This document shows, piece by piece, positions 47,846 to 57,202 of a stretch of 64,000 bases of DNA; position 1 is the first letter of the stretch, and every line of letters begins with the position of its first letter. The notes under the pieces are model-generated. The model searched no databases, had not been told where the DNA came from, and was given only the letters and a program-made list of their open reading frames with translations. The position numbers and the translations under genes were made by a program. The DNA comes from Microcoleus sp. FACHB-68 (GTDB lineage: Bacteria; Cyanobacteriota; Cyanobacteriia; Cyanobacteriales; Oscillatoriaceae). Location: assembly GCF_014695715.1 (NCBI RefSeq), contig NZ_JACJOT010000002.1, positions 158,373 through 222,372 on the forward strand, given 5' to 3'.

Positions 47846-49014
47846 ATGACTTTAGCTTTAATTAATCGGGTGAGTGACTGGAACTCGCAATTGTTTCGTG
47901 AACTAAAAGGCAAATTTAAACCGCGAAATTTAGCAACCACCATTGCTGCCTCTCTCATTTTTCAAGGAACCTTGGTGCTGTTTTTATATATCCTGCTTCC
48001 TGGCGAAAAAGACAAATACAGCTCTTATCAGGTTTGTCATGCTATTGGCGTTGGAAAAATTGGGAGCAACTGCATCATCAACTGCCAAGAATGGTGGGTA
48101 CAGATATTCCTAGTTGTAAGTTGGATTTTACCGTTAATCTTGCTAGTTTGTGGAGTAGGGGTGCTCATTGCTGACATGGCAAAAGAAGAACGCCGGGGTA
48201 CGCTCAATTTTATTCGCCTAAGCCCTCAGTCAAGCGAAAGTATTTTAATCGGCAAAATGTTAGGGGTGCCGGCTTTAATCTATTTAGGCGTTGCTTTAGC
48301 TATCCCATTGCATTTAGTGTCTGCTATTGGTGCCGGTGTTTCTTTCAGCTTTCTTTTCAGCTTTTATCTGCTAAATGGTTTCTATTTTTAATCGCGGCTT
48401 TATCACCCCACCGGCAGGCTTTGCAAGATTGGTCTCGCTACCGGCACAAGCAGAATACAGACGTGAGAAGTCAGACTCCAGAAGAAGTTTTGAATTCTAA
48501 CTTCAGGCTCCAGACGCCTTCTGTATGGCAAGATTTGATTTGGGGGGAAAAAAGTCCGGCAGTTGTGGCAATTGGCATCAACTTAGCGATTACGGCTGCT
48601 ATTTATTTACCTTGGATTCTGATGTGGCCGGCTGATACCGGCAAATTCCGGGCGATTACAAGTTTTGTTCTGAGCTTAAGTTTAATCTTGATATATTCGC
48701 TAATCGCCCAACTCATGCTGTTGTTAAAAACTAAAAAACGGGCAATGCTCGCGTTTAATGCTGTCGCGCTTGCCATTTTAGCACCCCCACTTCTTTTAAT
48801 CCTGCTGCCAATTGACCCTAAAGTGAACAGCATTGCGTGGCTGCTTACAACCGGCGCTTGGCCGGCTTTAAAATACGCATCTGCCATGTCCGTTTTTCTA
48901 GCCTTTCTCGGTCAGTTGAGTGTTATATCCCTGTTAAGTCTGCAATTGACGCGACAACTGCGAAAAGCCGGTGAATCGGCTTCAAAATCCCTGCTAACTT
49001 CATCTCCTTCTTAA
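47846..49014 (+). pseudogene. Internally deleted and frameshifted ABC permease
   Basis: The first part (47846-48391, 181 codons, AGGAAA before the ATG) matches the N-terminal third of the preceding permease: FRELKGKFKPRNL, DMAKEERRGTLNFIRLSPQSSESILIGKMLGVP. The second part (frame open from about 48381 to 49014) matches its C-terminal third (LSPHRQALQDWSRY; LIWGEKSPAVVAIGINL; LRKAGESASKSLL). Compared with the paralogue, about 175 residues in the middle are missing and the reading frame changes near 48380-48391. The gene is therefore very probably dead, though both halves remain otherwise open and could be a recent loss. Confidence 0.88.
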
Positions 49015-49983
49015 CCAAACTCATCTTTATTTTTTTTCCAAACGTATCATCGGCTACCTTAAGTAAAGCGATGATATGCTTCATCCCTGGACGATTGGCG
49101 CTCGTTTTGTTCCAAAGGGTAAAGCGTGAAAGGAGACATTAACAACTGTTCTCCCTTCACGCTTCGCTGAATCTCAATTTCAAAAAGTGGTGTAAAATAT
49201 TAATAGGTAGAGTTATTAGCTGTGAAGTTAGTGTAAAGATTGACAGAATCAAGTAAAGATATCGGTAAGCTTGCGATTTGATGCAAGAGTGTAAAGCCAA
49301 TGCTAAAGCTGAGGCTGAGCGAATAAACACGGTGATAAATTCACTTTTTCACATTGTTACCGGCTGTTACCAAAGATGTTTTGAATAGCAATTGTATAGC
49401 TTCTGCATCGTCCTACATAAGGTTGCCAACCGCTTGCTTGACTCAGATACAGGTGGATTATTGGGAATTCATTGACCGTTTAAAAACCCTGAGAGCAAGC
49501 AAAATAGATGCGTCGGCTCGTTGACAACACGAAAGAGACTTCAGTAAATCACCTCTTGACACATAATCCCAAACCTGTGGCGATCATCTCCCCTGCCGCT
49601 GTTACAAGCATCCCAGTGGAGATTCTCTAAAATCCTGCGAGTTGTTGTGCCGACAGAGTACAATGAGCGCATAGATATAACTTTTGAACAAACGTGAACC
49701 AGCCCGAAAATCTAGCCGAACCCTTGCCTGTTATAGTGGACGCAGTCGGTCGATATTTAGCCCTTCTCAAGCTAAACTGTCAGAGCAAGAGAGAAAAATA
49801 AGCAGAGTTCGGAGGCAATGAAAATTGAAACAAGAGGCAGTTGATGACTGAATCCCTCTGAACCCTGTACGCGAGACTGATCAGTCACTTTTGAATGGGG
49901 TAAGAGACTCGCATCAACCCCCATCAGGTCTGAGAATGATTCACAAAGCATTTGAAAAGTTACCTCCTCAGGAGAAGTCACCT
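49015..49983. other. 969-bp gene-poor region
   Basis: No gene is supported. It contains a strong hairpin at 49122-49164. The rest is mixed sequence with short frames lacking ribosome sites. The in-frame extension of the next gene to a TTG at 49891 is not believed, because a good ribosome site lies at 49970. Confidence 0.45.
49122..49164. terminator. Strong hairpin downstream of ABC operon
   Basis: AAGCGTGAA (49122-49130) pairs perfectly with TTCACGCTT (49156-49164), and GGAGA/TCTCC extends the stem to about 15 bp. There is no T-run after it, so it may be a bidirectional stop, a transcript-stabilising stem, or a small-RNA element. Confidence 0.55.
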
Positions 49984-50292
49984 ATGCTAAACCGCAAGAT
50001 TTATCAACTCTGTTGTGATGGTCGTGAAGTCTGTGTTTTCTTGCGGGACCAGCAACGTTGGATTGAACGCGCTCGTATCCTTGACATTGAAGGGGATTTG
50101 GTAACGATGCGCTATGAAACCGACGAAGAAGACGAAGTATGTTCATGGGAAGAGATGGTTCGCTTAGAAAGCATTGGTGCGATTACCCAGAAACTAGCTT
50201 CAGTCCCGCGCGGCAACGTTGAACCCCTAGTTTCCGACGATTGTCCGGAAGCCGAACAAATTCGCAATCCTTCAGACTCCAATCAAGACTAA
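49984..50292 (+). CDS. DUF6679-like cyanobacterial protein
   Basis: This is a 102-residue acidic protein (RKIYQLCCDGREVCVFLRDQ; TMRYETDEEDEVCSWEEMVR). The N-terminal half looks like a small beta-barrel. I associate it, from memory and without certainty, with the cyanobacterial DUF6679 group, which has no known function. The start at 49984 is fixed by AGGAG at 49970-49974. That site can pair with CTCC just upstream (CTCCTCAGGAG), so translation could be controlled by a small hairpin. Confidence 0.75.
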   Translation: MLNRKIYQLCCDGREVCVFLRDQQRWIERARILDIEGDLVTMRYETDEEDEVCSWEEMVRLESIGAITQKLASVPRGNVEPLVSDDCPEAEQIRNPSDSNQD

Positions 50293-50596
50293 AAAGCCGA
50301 GAAGGGGAAACGGTGAATGGTGAAAGCAGGACTCGCCCTCGCCTCTGAATCCTCTTCTTTTTTTCCTGCTTGCAAAACAGTTTCAGATTGACGTGGGAGA
50401 CTACCGGCGTCGAACTGGAACCGTTGCGCTTTTATGGGGTTCGTCGAATTGCCAGGACGGTAAAATAATATGAAATCCGTTTAATTAGATATTGTTAATC
50501 AAAAATCGCCATCGTTAACCAGCAGCGACCTAGTTGAATCTCAATCGTTTATTAAATTTTTTTGATTAAGCGAGCGTTTAAAAGAAAATTAAATAA
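50293..50596. other. Convergent intergenic region
   Basis: I see nothing definite: no gene, and no clear terminator stem with T-run between the converging ends. Confidence 0.35.
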
Positions 50597-52249
50597 CTAT
50601 TCGTCATCGTCATGCTCAGCTTGTGCCGGTGGGGGCGATTGAACCGGCTCAAAAACCGGACAATAGCCATCGCTCGTCACCTTGAACCCAAAAAGGGGTG
50701 AAGCTTGGTTCCAACAGCGCTGTCCCCGGTAGTGCCGGCAGTTGCCACAGCACTCAATATCAACCGGCACATCGCGTTCGCTAGCCTGACTCAGCAATTC
50801 CCGCTGTGACAGACCCCGCAAAACCAATTCCTCCCCCTGCCAGCGGGCCTCCACCAAACCCGTATCCGCAAAATGCGGCCAGCGCGGATCGGCGGCGATT
50901 GCCTCCGGGAAGGTAATCGTCACCACCGTCCCTTGTTCCGTCAGCTCCCCTTCATAGTGCGTATCTGCCACCTCTGGCTGCATAAACGTCTCCCCAATGG
51001 GAAGTTCCACCAGCGTGCCGGCAGCGGGCAAATGCAACTGGTAGCGGTTACGCAACTCATCCAAATTTGTCAGATCAGCCAAGTAATTTGGAGATCCATG
51101 TACAAAAATGACGTGCTGGGGGCGCAAATTATGGATCAGCTGCGTCGTAGCAGGGCCATCACAGTGCTGAGCCAATAAATAAGTTTCAACCGTAATCGAG
51201 GTTGGGGGCTGGGCGTGCAGAGTCAGCGGTTGATGGTTAACAAGTGGCTGACCCGGATGTTCGGGCATTAAGACCAACCAAGGGCCAGTGTCTGGTTGGC
51301 AGAACTCGCTCAAATCAGCAGTATCGTCGGTAATTACGATACAGGGAGACTTGCCGATGGAATTGCGCTGTTCTGGACTGAGCCGGCGCACACGCGGACG
51401 CACCCGCTCATCCCAAAACAAAGGTTGGTGTCGGGCAAAATTTTGTACCGATGTGGGTAACTGGGGCAAAAGCTCCAAATACGCATCACAGCCGGTGGCC
51501 ACCGCACCATCCACCCAAATATCCATATCGCGCCCTGTGAAGTGATGGTGACTCCGCAGCAGCATCAGCATTTCTTGCCCTAAACCCAGTGCCGATGTCG
51601 GCAGCAGGACGCACCGGCGCTGGGCAATCGCCTGATTGATTCGCTCCGCCAGCTGGTTTTCTTGGTTGCGCCGGTGAGGATAGCGAGCTGTGCCGTAACT
51701 GCCTTCTAAAATCAGCACATCCGGCCCTAATCCCCGTAATTCCTCTAAAGGCAACCCGTCCACTAACCGCGAATTGGATAAGAAACAGTCGCCGGTATAC
51801 AGCAATGAGTAAGTTCGGTGCGGCGCGGTGTAGGTGAGCAAAATCGCTGCGCCTCCGGGCAAATGGCCGGCAGGGTAGAGTTGAGCACCCAGTCCACTGC
51901 GAAACTCGACCGGCGATCGCCAAGGCAGCGCCTGACAGAAGAATAGTTTTTCTGCCGGCTCCACATCTGGCCAATTTAGCGGCAACAGCTGAGTAGTTAC
52001 CTCTGTACCGTAAATTGGCAACTTTGGGTATGCCTGGTGGAGTGCAAGCAAACCCCTGGCATGATCGGGATGGGCGTGTGTACACAGCACTAAATCTGCC
52101 GGTAGCGGCAGGTTGCGCTCCGACACCAAAGATGAGATATCTTCTAATCCACAGTCGAGTAAGATGCGGTATGGACCCATCCGCACCAGCAAGCACACCC
52201 CTTCATCTGCATGACCAACCCCATAGGGTAAACATTCGAGTTCTATCAC
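50597..52249 (-). CDS. Metallo-beta-lactamase-fold (beta-CASP-like) hydrolase with Cys-rich C-terminus
   Basis: This is a 550-residue protein. The zinc motif THAHPDH (HxHxDH, about residues 57-63) and later GHLPGGA and YTGDCFLS define the metallo-beta-lactamase fold. The inserted middle region (about 200-390) and the late HGSP match beta-CASP-type nucleases of the CPSF/RNase J class. The last 60 residues hold a Cys cluster (CCGNCRHYRGQRCW ... GYCPVFE) that could bind zinc or an Fe-S cluster. The start is taken as GTG at 52249, because GGGGAGAGG lies about 10 bases upstream; the frame is open upstream to a TTG at 52381 without a ribosome site. An RNA-processing role is plausible by family. Confidence 0.85.
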   Translation of the reverse strand: MIELECLPYGVGHADEGVCLLVRMGPYRILLDCGLEDISSLVSERNLPLPADLVLCTHAHPDHARGLLALHQAYPKLPIYGTEVTTQLLPLNWPDVEPAEKLFFCQALPWRSPVEFRSGLGAQLYPAGHLPGGAAILLTYTAPHRTYSLLYTGDCFLSNSRLVDGLPLEELRGLGPDVLILEGSYGTARYPHRRNQENQLAERINQAIAQRRCVLLPTSALGLGQEMLMLLRSHHHFTGRDMDIWVDGAVATGCDAYLELLPQLPTSVQNFARHQPLFWDERVRPRVRRLSPEQRNSIGKSPCIVITDDTADLSEFCQPDTGPWLVLMPEHPGQPLVNHQPLTLHAQPPTSITVETYLLAQHCDGPATTQLIHNLRPQHVIFVHGSPNYLADLTNLDELRNRYQLHLPAAGTLVELPIGETFMQPEVADTHYEGELTEQGTVVTITFPEAIAADPRWPHFADTGLVEARWQGEELVLRGLSQRELLSQASERDVPVDIECCGNCRHYRGQRCWNQASPLFGFKVTSDGYCPVFEPVQSPPPAQAEHDDDE

Positions 52250-52894
52250 GTTCGCGACACCTCTCCCCTGGAGAACATTCAGCTTTCGGCAAACGTTCCA
52301 GCGCAGCTTCACCGGAGCCAAATCTAAGTTCTCGTTTGTAGATATGAAAGCCGGTGGCAGCTCATGACAGAGCATTCTCAATCTGGCTGCTGCTTACACG
52401 GATGTTTTTGATGCTACCAAGGTTGGGGATCACTGTAGAATTTTTTGCCGGCCCTAACTTGCCGGCCAACGTTAAACAAGGGCGAGATAACAGACCGTCT
52501 TGATACCAGCATTTCCCCAATCTGGGCTGTATTAACAGATCTACAAGTTTATAAGATTGCATCTAATTTATATTTGTTCTTTATAAAAGTATTTTCTGAA
52601 TGATGATTTAAAAGAATCTTTTGCTTGAATTTAAAATTCTAGACAAGCAAGTTAAATGCATGAAGCTTCAAAAAACTTGTCTCCCAGACACACCCGCTCT
52701 GCGACCGGCGAGGAATCAGGTAATACTGTTGTCAGAATCTTTGCAAACCTGAACCAAAGGACTGACAAGCCGACAGCGATCACTTCATCATTGAATTGAT
52801 TTTGGTGGCCTTCATAAGTATTTATGCTGGTGTCCGGCACTCAAGAAAAATCAAAGGTCAGGAGCAACTGACAGCTGACAAAGGATAAAAATTC
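52250..52894. other. Intergenic region before bilin lyase gene
   Basis: It contains the possible but unlikely upstream extension of the hydrolase frame (to 52381). The rest has no supported gene; a 62-codon frame at 52652-52840 on the minus strand has no ribosome site. Confidence 0.35.
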
Positions 52895-53449
52895 ATGTCT
52901 CTACATAAGTTTCAACATTTTTTTGACTGTTGCGTTGGCAACTGGAAGACAGAACGCACCTACCATTACTTGACTCACCAGGAAGTAGAGCGCTCACGCA
53001 CCGAATTTACCATCCAACCCCTAGGTTTCGATCTCAAAGTCAAGGTGCTTGCAGATAACGGGCGCACACCGCCTTCAAACTTAGCCCAACTACCGGGATA
53101 CCATCTAGCTTTTCAGACTATTTCCCAGAAAGGTGAACAAGTCTCTCAACAGCTGAATATGCTATTTGTGCCCACCGATAGCGATTCGCCGATTTTAGAA
53201 GGAGATTACCTGCGGGATAGAGCTTACGAAGAAGCCAAACCCATCGTGGCTCATTTTCGCTTCGATACCAAAACCCAAGAGCTGTTAATGACAACTCACT
53301 ACACTCGTGTCGTCTCCGTCGATTCGATTACCCTAGTCAACCCTGAGTTGAGAATCCGTAAGATTGTCAACTATCAACGACCCCCAGAAGGCAAGCCTTT
53401 GGAAAACGTTGTCTTAGTTGGCTTTGGCGTCGAACAGAAAGCTGTCTAA
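52895..53449 (+). CDS. CpcS/CpeS (Ycf58)-family phycobiliprotein lyase
   Basis: This 184-residue protein belongs to the lipocalin-like chromophore lyases that attach bilins to Cys of phycobiliproteins. The start FQHFFDCCVGNWKTERTYHY resembles the conserved opening (FF...GxWxxxRTxHYL) of CpcS/CpeS/Ycf58 proteins, and strands such as GYHLAFQTI and LLMTTHYTRV follow. Which bilin and site it serves cannot be read. It is followed by a perfect 19-bp hairpin and, after a decayed region, by a CpcD-domain gene, so this part of the genome has a phycobilisome theme. Confidence 0.85.
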   Translation: MSLHKFQHFFDCCVGNWKTERTYHYLTHQEVERSRTEFTIQPLGFDLKVKVLADNGRTPPSNLAQLPGYHLAFQTISQKGEQVSQQLNMLFVPTDSDSPILEGDYLRDRAYEEAKPIVAHFRFDTKTQELLMTTHYTRVVSVDSITLVNPELRIRKIVNYQRPPEGKPLENVVLVGFGVEQKAV

Positions 53450-54367
53450 CACCGAGTGGTTATCGCACCTCAAAGGCATCCCAGGGGATGCCTTTGAGGT
53501 GCGCTTTCGCTGTTTGCGCCGGCACTGGTTACGCCTAGGATTCTGAGAAGATGGCAAGTTTTTACCGACCAGTCTGATTAAAATTTACAATTCTTCATGA
53601 TTCCCGTTAGTGCAGCATTGTATAAATAATTTGCAAAGATGTAAAAAAACTCAAAGAATCTAACTCATGCAAGCTAGAGCTTCTTTAACCGGCTAGAGCC
53701 GACCGACGAGAAATTTTGTTAAGTTTATTTACATTTTTCAAATATATTTCTGAGTTGAGTTTGTTTCTACCCAGGAGATAATTTTAATGACTTTTGAACC
53801 GGCTTCTTAATTCAGCGGGGGCTTCTTTCAACACACTCCCCTTGTCAAAGTAGTGATGTAACAATAATTCCTAAGGTTGCCTTCTGAAAAATCAGAAATC
53901 ATGCTATCCTAACTACCTTTAAATTAGGCAACTTTAGACAAACATTTTGTTTGACAAGGTTTTTAGCCATTAAATAAATTAGGAGAAACCCAGATGGTAA
54001 AAGCAGCTTCAGCCGTTGAATTCGGACTTCCGTGATTTTCAGTAAAATCTATCAAAGGCTGGAGTAATAGCAGGTCAAATTAAACGTAAAATATTAGATC
54101 CCTACCTTAACCCAGACCTGATGAAAAACTCTTCTTGCTCCCTATTACAAGGCGGCTAGAGGGTTAAGCTTTTAGTGGATTTTATGGATGTCGCTCTACT
54201 GAATTCAAAACTCTGTATGAGTGGGTTTAATCAAAATGCCGGTGAAGAAATCCAAACAGCCGGTAAACCCGTCTCTACAAAATTTAAAATTCTGGACAAA
54301 AGCGACATCGGGTGTTAAAAGCACAAACTCTACTCTCTGTTTATCTGTTTCTTCGAGGTGCTTTTTC
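53450..54367. other. Decayed region between bilin lyase and CpcD gene
   Basis: No full gene is present. After the hairpin there are two tiny frames with excellent ribosome sites: ATG 53788 (7 residues, AGGAGA before it) and ATG 53994 (13 residues, AGGAGA before it). There are also palindromes TTCTGAAAAATCAGAA (53881-53898 area) and CAAACATTTTGTTTG (about 53938-53953). It looks like a once-coding, well-expressed locus that lost its genes, or a leader with short upstream frames. Confidence 0.45.
53464..53503 (+). terminator. Perfect 19-bp inverted repeat after bilin lyase
   Basis: CGCACCTCAAAGGCATCCC (53464-53482) is followed by its exact reverse complement (53485-53503), leaving two bases between the arms. 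It lies 14 bases after the lyase stop codon and could act as a terminator, although no T-run follows. Confidence 0.7.
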
Positions 54368-54451
54368 ATGTTGGGTATAACAACAACCGGCATGATCAGC
54401 ACGAGAGGCTGCGACAACCGCACCGTGATCATAGAGGTGAAGGGGTTTTGA
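54368..54451 (+). pseudogene. Truncated duplicate of the CpcD-domain gene start
   Basis: The 27 codons from ATG 54368 (LGITTTG ... CDNRTVIIEVKGF) match the first 27 residues of the CpcD gene at 54535 (LGTTTTG ... YNNRVVFIEVKGG). The similarity also covers the ribosome-site region (TTCGAGGT). The copy stops with TGA where the full gene continues. It is a tandem duplicate that has lost its 3' part. Confidence 0.75.
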
Positions 54452-54534
54452 AAACTAAATTCTAAACAGGGTTGGGTTGCAGAGGGTGGGTTAAAGTCTT
54501 GCTCTTTTAATTGCTGAATTCGAGGTATTTTTAT

Positions 54535-56193
54535 ATGTTGGGTACGACAACCACAGGGATTTCGGCTTTAAGTGACTATAACAACCGCGTTGTGTTTATA
54601 GAGGTGAAGGGAGGCGCGGATCACGACTTGATGCGAACCAGCCACTATACGCTAAAAGTTCCTTATAGCCGGCTGTCTCAGACCATCCAGCGAATCAGCC
54701 GCATGGGGGGCCATATTGCCAGTGTCAAACTCGAATCATCTCTTCAAGTCGTTGAGCCGGCTGCATATTCCGCTCAACCAATGGTAGCAGAGGCACCCAG
54801 CAGTCTCGCAGAAGCCCCCGCTGAACATCTGGAGGCACCGGCACCAACATCAGAGGCAACTGCGGAACTAGAGGCAGTGGCAGACATTGCAGATGAGCCG
54901 GCAGCTCAACACGAGGAACTGCCAGAGGTTGATGCCAGTGTAACAACTGAATCTGAAACAACCCCAGAACCAGAGGCAGTTGCAGAAATCGTAGATGAGC
55001 CGGCAGCTCAACACGAGGAACTGCCAGAGGTTGATGCCAGTGTAACGACTGAATCTGAAACAACCCCAGAACCAGAGGCAGTTGCAGAAATCGTAGATGA
55101 GCCGGCAGCTCAACACGAGGAACTGCCAGAGGTTGATGCCAGTGTAACGACTGAATCTGAAACAACCCCAGAACCAGAGGCAGTTGCAGAAATCGTAGAT
55201 GAGCCGGCAGCTCAACACGAGGAACTGCCAGAGGTTGATGCCAGTGTAACGACTGAATCTGAAACAACCCCAGAACCAGAGGCAGTTGCAGAAATCGTAG
55301 ATGAGCCGGCTGCTCAACACGAGGAAGTGCCAGAGGTTGATGTTAGTGTAACGGCTGAATCTGAAACAACCCCAGAACCAGAGGAAGTTGCAGAAATCGT
55401 CGATGAGCCGGCAGCTCAACATGAGGAACTGCCAGAGGTTGATGCCAGTGTAACGGCTGAATCTGAAACAACCCCAGAACCAGAGGCAGTTGCAGAAATC
55501 GTAAATGAGCCGGCAGCTCAACATGAGGAACTGCCAGAGGTTGATGTTAGTGTAACGACTGAATCTGAAACAACCCCAGAAGCAGAGGCAGTTGCAGAAA
55601 TCGTAGATGAGCCGGCAGCGAAACATGAGGAACTGCCAGAGGTTGATGCCAGTATAACGACTGAATCTGAAACAACCCCAGAACCAGAGGCAGTGGCAGA
55701 CATTGCAGATGAGCCGGCAGCGAAACATGAGGAACTGCCAGAGGTTGATGCCAGTGTAACGGCTGAATCTGAAACAACCCCAGAAGCAGAGGCAGTGGCA
55801 GAAATCGTAGATGAGCCGGCTGCTCAACACGAGGAACTGCTAGAGGTTGATGCCCGTGTAACAACTGAATCTGAAATAGTCCCAGAAGCAGCAGTTGCGC
55901 CACAACCAGAACCAGAAGTGCAGGTTGCTCAAGTAGATGAGCCGGCACAACAGCCAACCGACGAGCAAGTGCTATCTCCTGAAATTATCCCTAACCTGGC
56001 GATCTCATCTGAGCCGACATCACCAGATGCCGGTGTAGTAGAACCTAAAACAACAGCCTCTAAGACAACAAAAAGCAAAACCGGCACTCAAACCACTAAA
56101 GGCAAAAAAACCACCAAAACCACTAAAAGCAAAAAAACTTCTCAAAGCAGCCGGAGCAAAAAAGGGCGAAAATCAGCGTCCAATGACTCCTAA
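54535..56193 (+). CDS. CpcD-domain protein with acidic 34-residue repeats and lysine-rich tail
   Basis: This is a 552-residue protein in three parts. Residues 1-65 form a CpcD-type linker domain (MLGTTTTG, YTLKVPYSRLSQTIQRISRMGGHIASV), the fold that caps phycobilisome rods and also precedes FNR. From about residue 113 to 452 there are ten copies of a 34-residue acidic repeat (EAVAEIVDEPAAQHEELPEV...). After a Pro/Gln/Glu linker, the last 50 residues are about one third Lys/Arg with Thr/Ser (TTKSKTG, GKKTTKTTKSKK). The start is ATG 54535, with CGAGGT upstream; codons before it in frame have no similarity to the family. I know no described protein with this order. It may tether phycobilisomes or FNR-like partners to an anionic or cationic surface. 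That is inference. Confidence 0.88.
   Translation: MLGTTTTGISALSDYNNRVVFIEVKGGADHDLMRTSHYTLKVPYSRLSQTIQRISRMGGHIASVKLESSLQVVEPAAYSAQPMVAEAPSSLAEAPAEHLEAPAPTSEATAELEAVADIADEPAAQHEELPEVDASVTTESETTPEPEAVAEIVDEPAAQHEELPEVDASVTTESETTPEPEAVAEIVDEPAAQHEELPEVDASVTTESETTPEPEAVAEIVDEPAAQHEELPEVDASVTTESETTPEPEAVAEIVDEPAAQHEEVPEVDVSVTAESETTPEPEEVAEIVDEPAAQHEELPEVDASVTAESETTPEPEAVAEIVNEPAAQHEELPEVDVSVTTESETTPEAEAVAEIVDEPAAKHEELPEVDASITTESETTPEPEAVADIADEPAAKHEELPEVDASVTAESETTPEAEAVAEIVDEPAAQHEELLEVDARVTTESEIVPEAAVAPQPEPEVQVAQVDEPAQQPTDEQVLSPEIIPNLAISSEPTSPDAGVVEPKTTASKTTKSKTGTQTTKGKKTTKTTKSKKTSQSSRSKKGRKSASNDS
54871..55890 (+). repeat. Ten tandem 102-bp repeats inside the CpcD gene
   Basis: The unit begins GAGGCAGTTGCAGAAATCGT and encodes 34 residues. 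Ten copies follow without gaps. Copies 2-4 are nearly identical, while copies 5-10 carry scattered substitutions (for example AAKHEE in copies 8 and 9). The pattern fits recent expansion by unequal recombination, so copy number may vary between strains. Confidence 0.92.
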
Positions 56194-56394
56194 GCTATCT
56201 CAGCCCAGCCGTCATCATCGCGCCTTTAGCCAATCCTGCCCAGTGCTGACGGTTGAGCATCAAATGCAGCAATACAAGCAATCAGGCTCCAGCGTGAATC
56301 TGTGAGCGGAACAGGCTAAGCAAATTTGGAGGTGGCCACAGACAAGCTGACTGCACATAACTTGTCTGAGTCACAACCAAATAGCCGGTGGGCG

Positions 56395-56799
56395 TTAAGA
56401 AAATGATGAAACGCTTTTCCCTTGGGCTGCTAGAAATTCCCGCAAACGGATCAAGTTGAAAGTTTGGCCTAAATTGAGTGGCAGTAAAGAGACGCCTTCG
56501 AGACGGGACTGCACCCAACCATCCCCCCAGTACCACTCGTGAAATCCGTCAATTCCCTGACTTAATAACAGACGCAGACAGTTAGGTTCCGCAACATCTA
56601 CCAGGTGTTGAATCACCACCGGCCCTATCGAACTGGTAAACGTCAAACCAGAATGAAACTGTTCGGGCAGTCCTGGGGTAAAACGTTGGGGCCACAACCA
56701 CTGCTGTAGCAAAGCAGGACGGAGCAGACTATCCCCAATCGTCGATGCCGGTGCGTCCACCTCAATTCGCAAGTGGGTTTGTTGAAAAGTCCCTAGCAT
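56395..56799 (-). CDS. Conserved cyanobacterial protein, SRPBCC-like
   Basis: This is a 134-residue protein without a signal peptide or membrane segment. The sequence (FQQTHLRIEVDAPASTIGD, LRPALLQQWLWPQRF, GWVQSRLEG) suggests the helix-grip fold of START/SRPBCC proteins, which bind hydrophobic ligands. This is inference from pattern only. The length fits a single domain. Confidence 0.7.
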   Translation of the reverse strand: MLGTFQQTHLRIEVDAPASTIGDSLLRPALLQQWLWPQRFTPGLPEQFHSGLTFTSSIGPVVIQHLVDVAEPNCLRLLLSQGIDGFHEWYWGDGWVQSRLEGVSLLPLNLGQTFNLIRLREFLAAQGKSVSSFS

Positions 56800-57202
56800 A
56801 AAGAATTTGCGCTTTTTAGAGTCATCCTTCCTTCAGTTTGACACTCTCCGCGCTGATAGCGCAGCGTGGGGCAATGACTCATTCACGATTGCCCTTGAGG
56901 TATTGACGCTTAGCAGATCACCCCATTTGGAGCGGGTTTGGAGGACTTACTCCGAAGTCTTTCTAACTTCCCTAGTGTTTCAGCCAATTGAGAGCCGCTG
57001 ATATTCATATTTGCCAGGATTGCCGGCTTTCCATACCGGCCAAAACTTTCCTTCGTAAAAAATCCTATTTTTATTGGGAAAAATCCCTAAAATTTCTAAT
57101 TTTCACGTTTCACTTATTACCGTTCCGTCTCCCCTCACCTCCCATCAAACCAACATCTAAAATAAAGAAAGCGGGAATTGTTAAGAAACGTTAGGATTTC
57201 TC
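56800..57202. other. Intergenic region upstream of hslO
   Basis: No gene is supported; two 64-68 codon frames overlap and lack ribosome sites. A small stem (GCGCTGATAGCGC) lies near 56850. It probably holds promoters for the divergent genes on either side. Confidence 0.4.

Noticed and set aside
51486..52196. 236-codon frame within the metallo-beta-lactamase gene on the same strand
   Set aside because: It overlaps the well-supported hydrolase in another frame and resembles nothing.
54725..55957. Long minus-strand open frames opposite the CpcD gene
   Set aside because: They arise because the 102-bp repeat, a multiple of three, has no stop on the other strand. Their translations are simple repeats without ribosome sites.
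56807..57194. Two overlapping small frames before hslO
   Set aside because: They lack ribosome sites and resemble no family.
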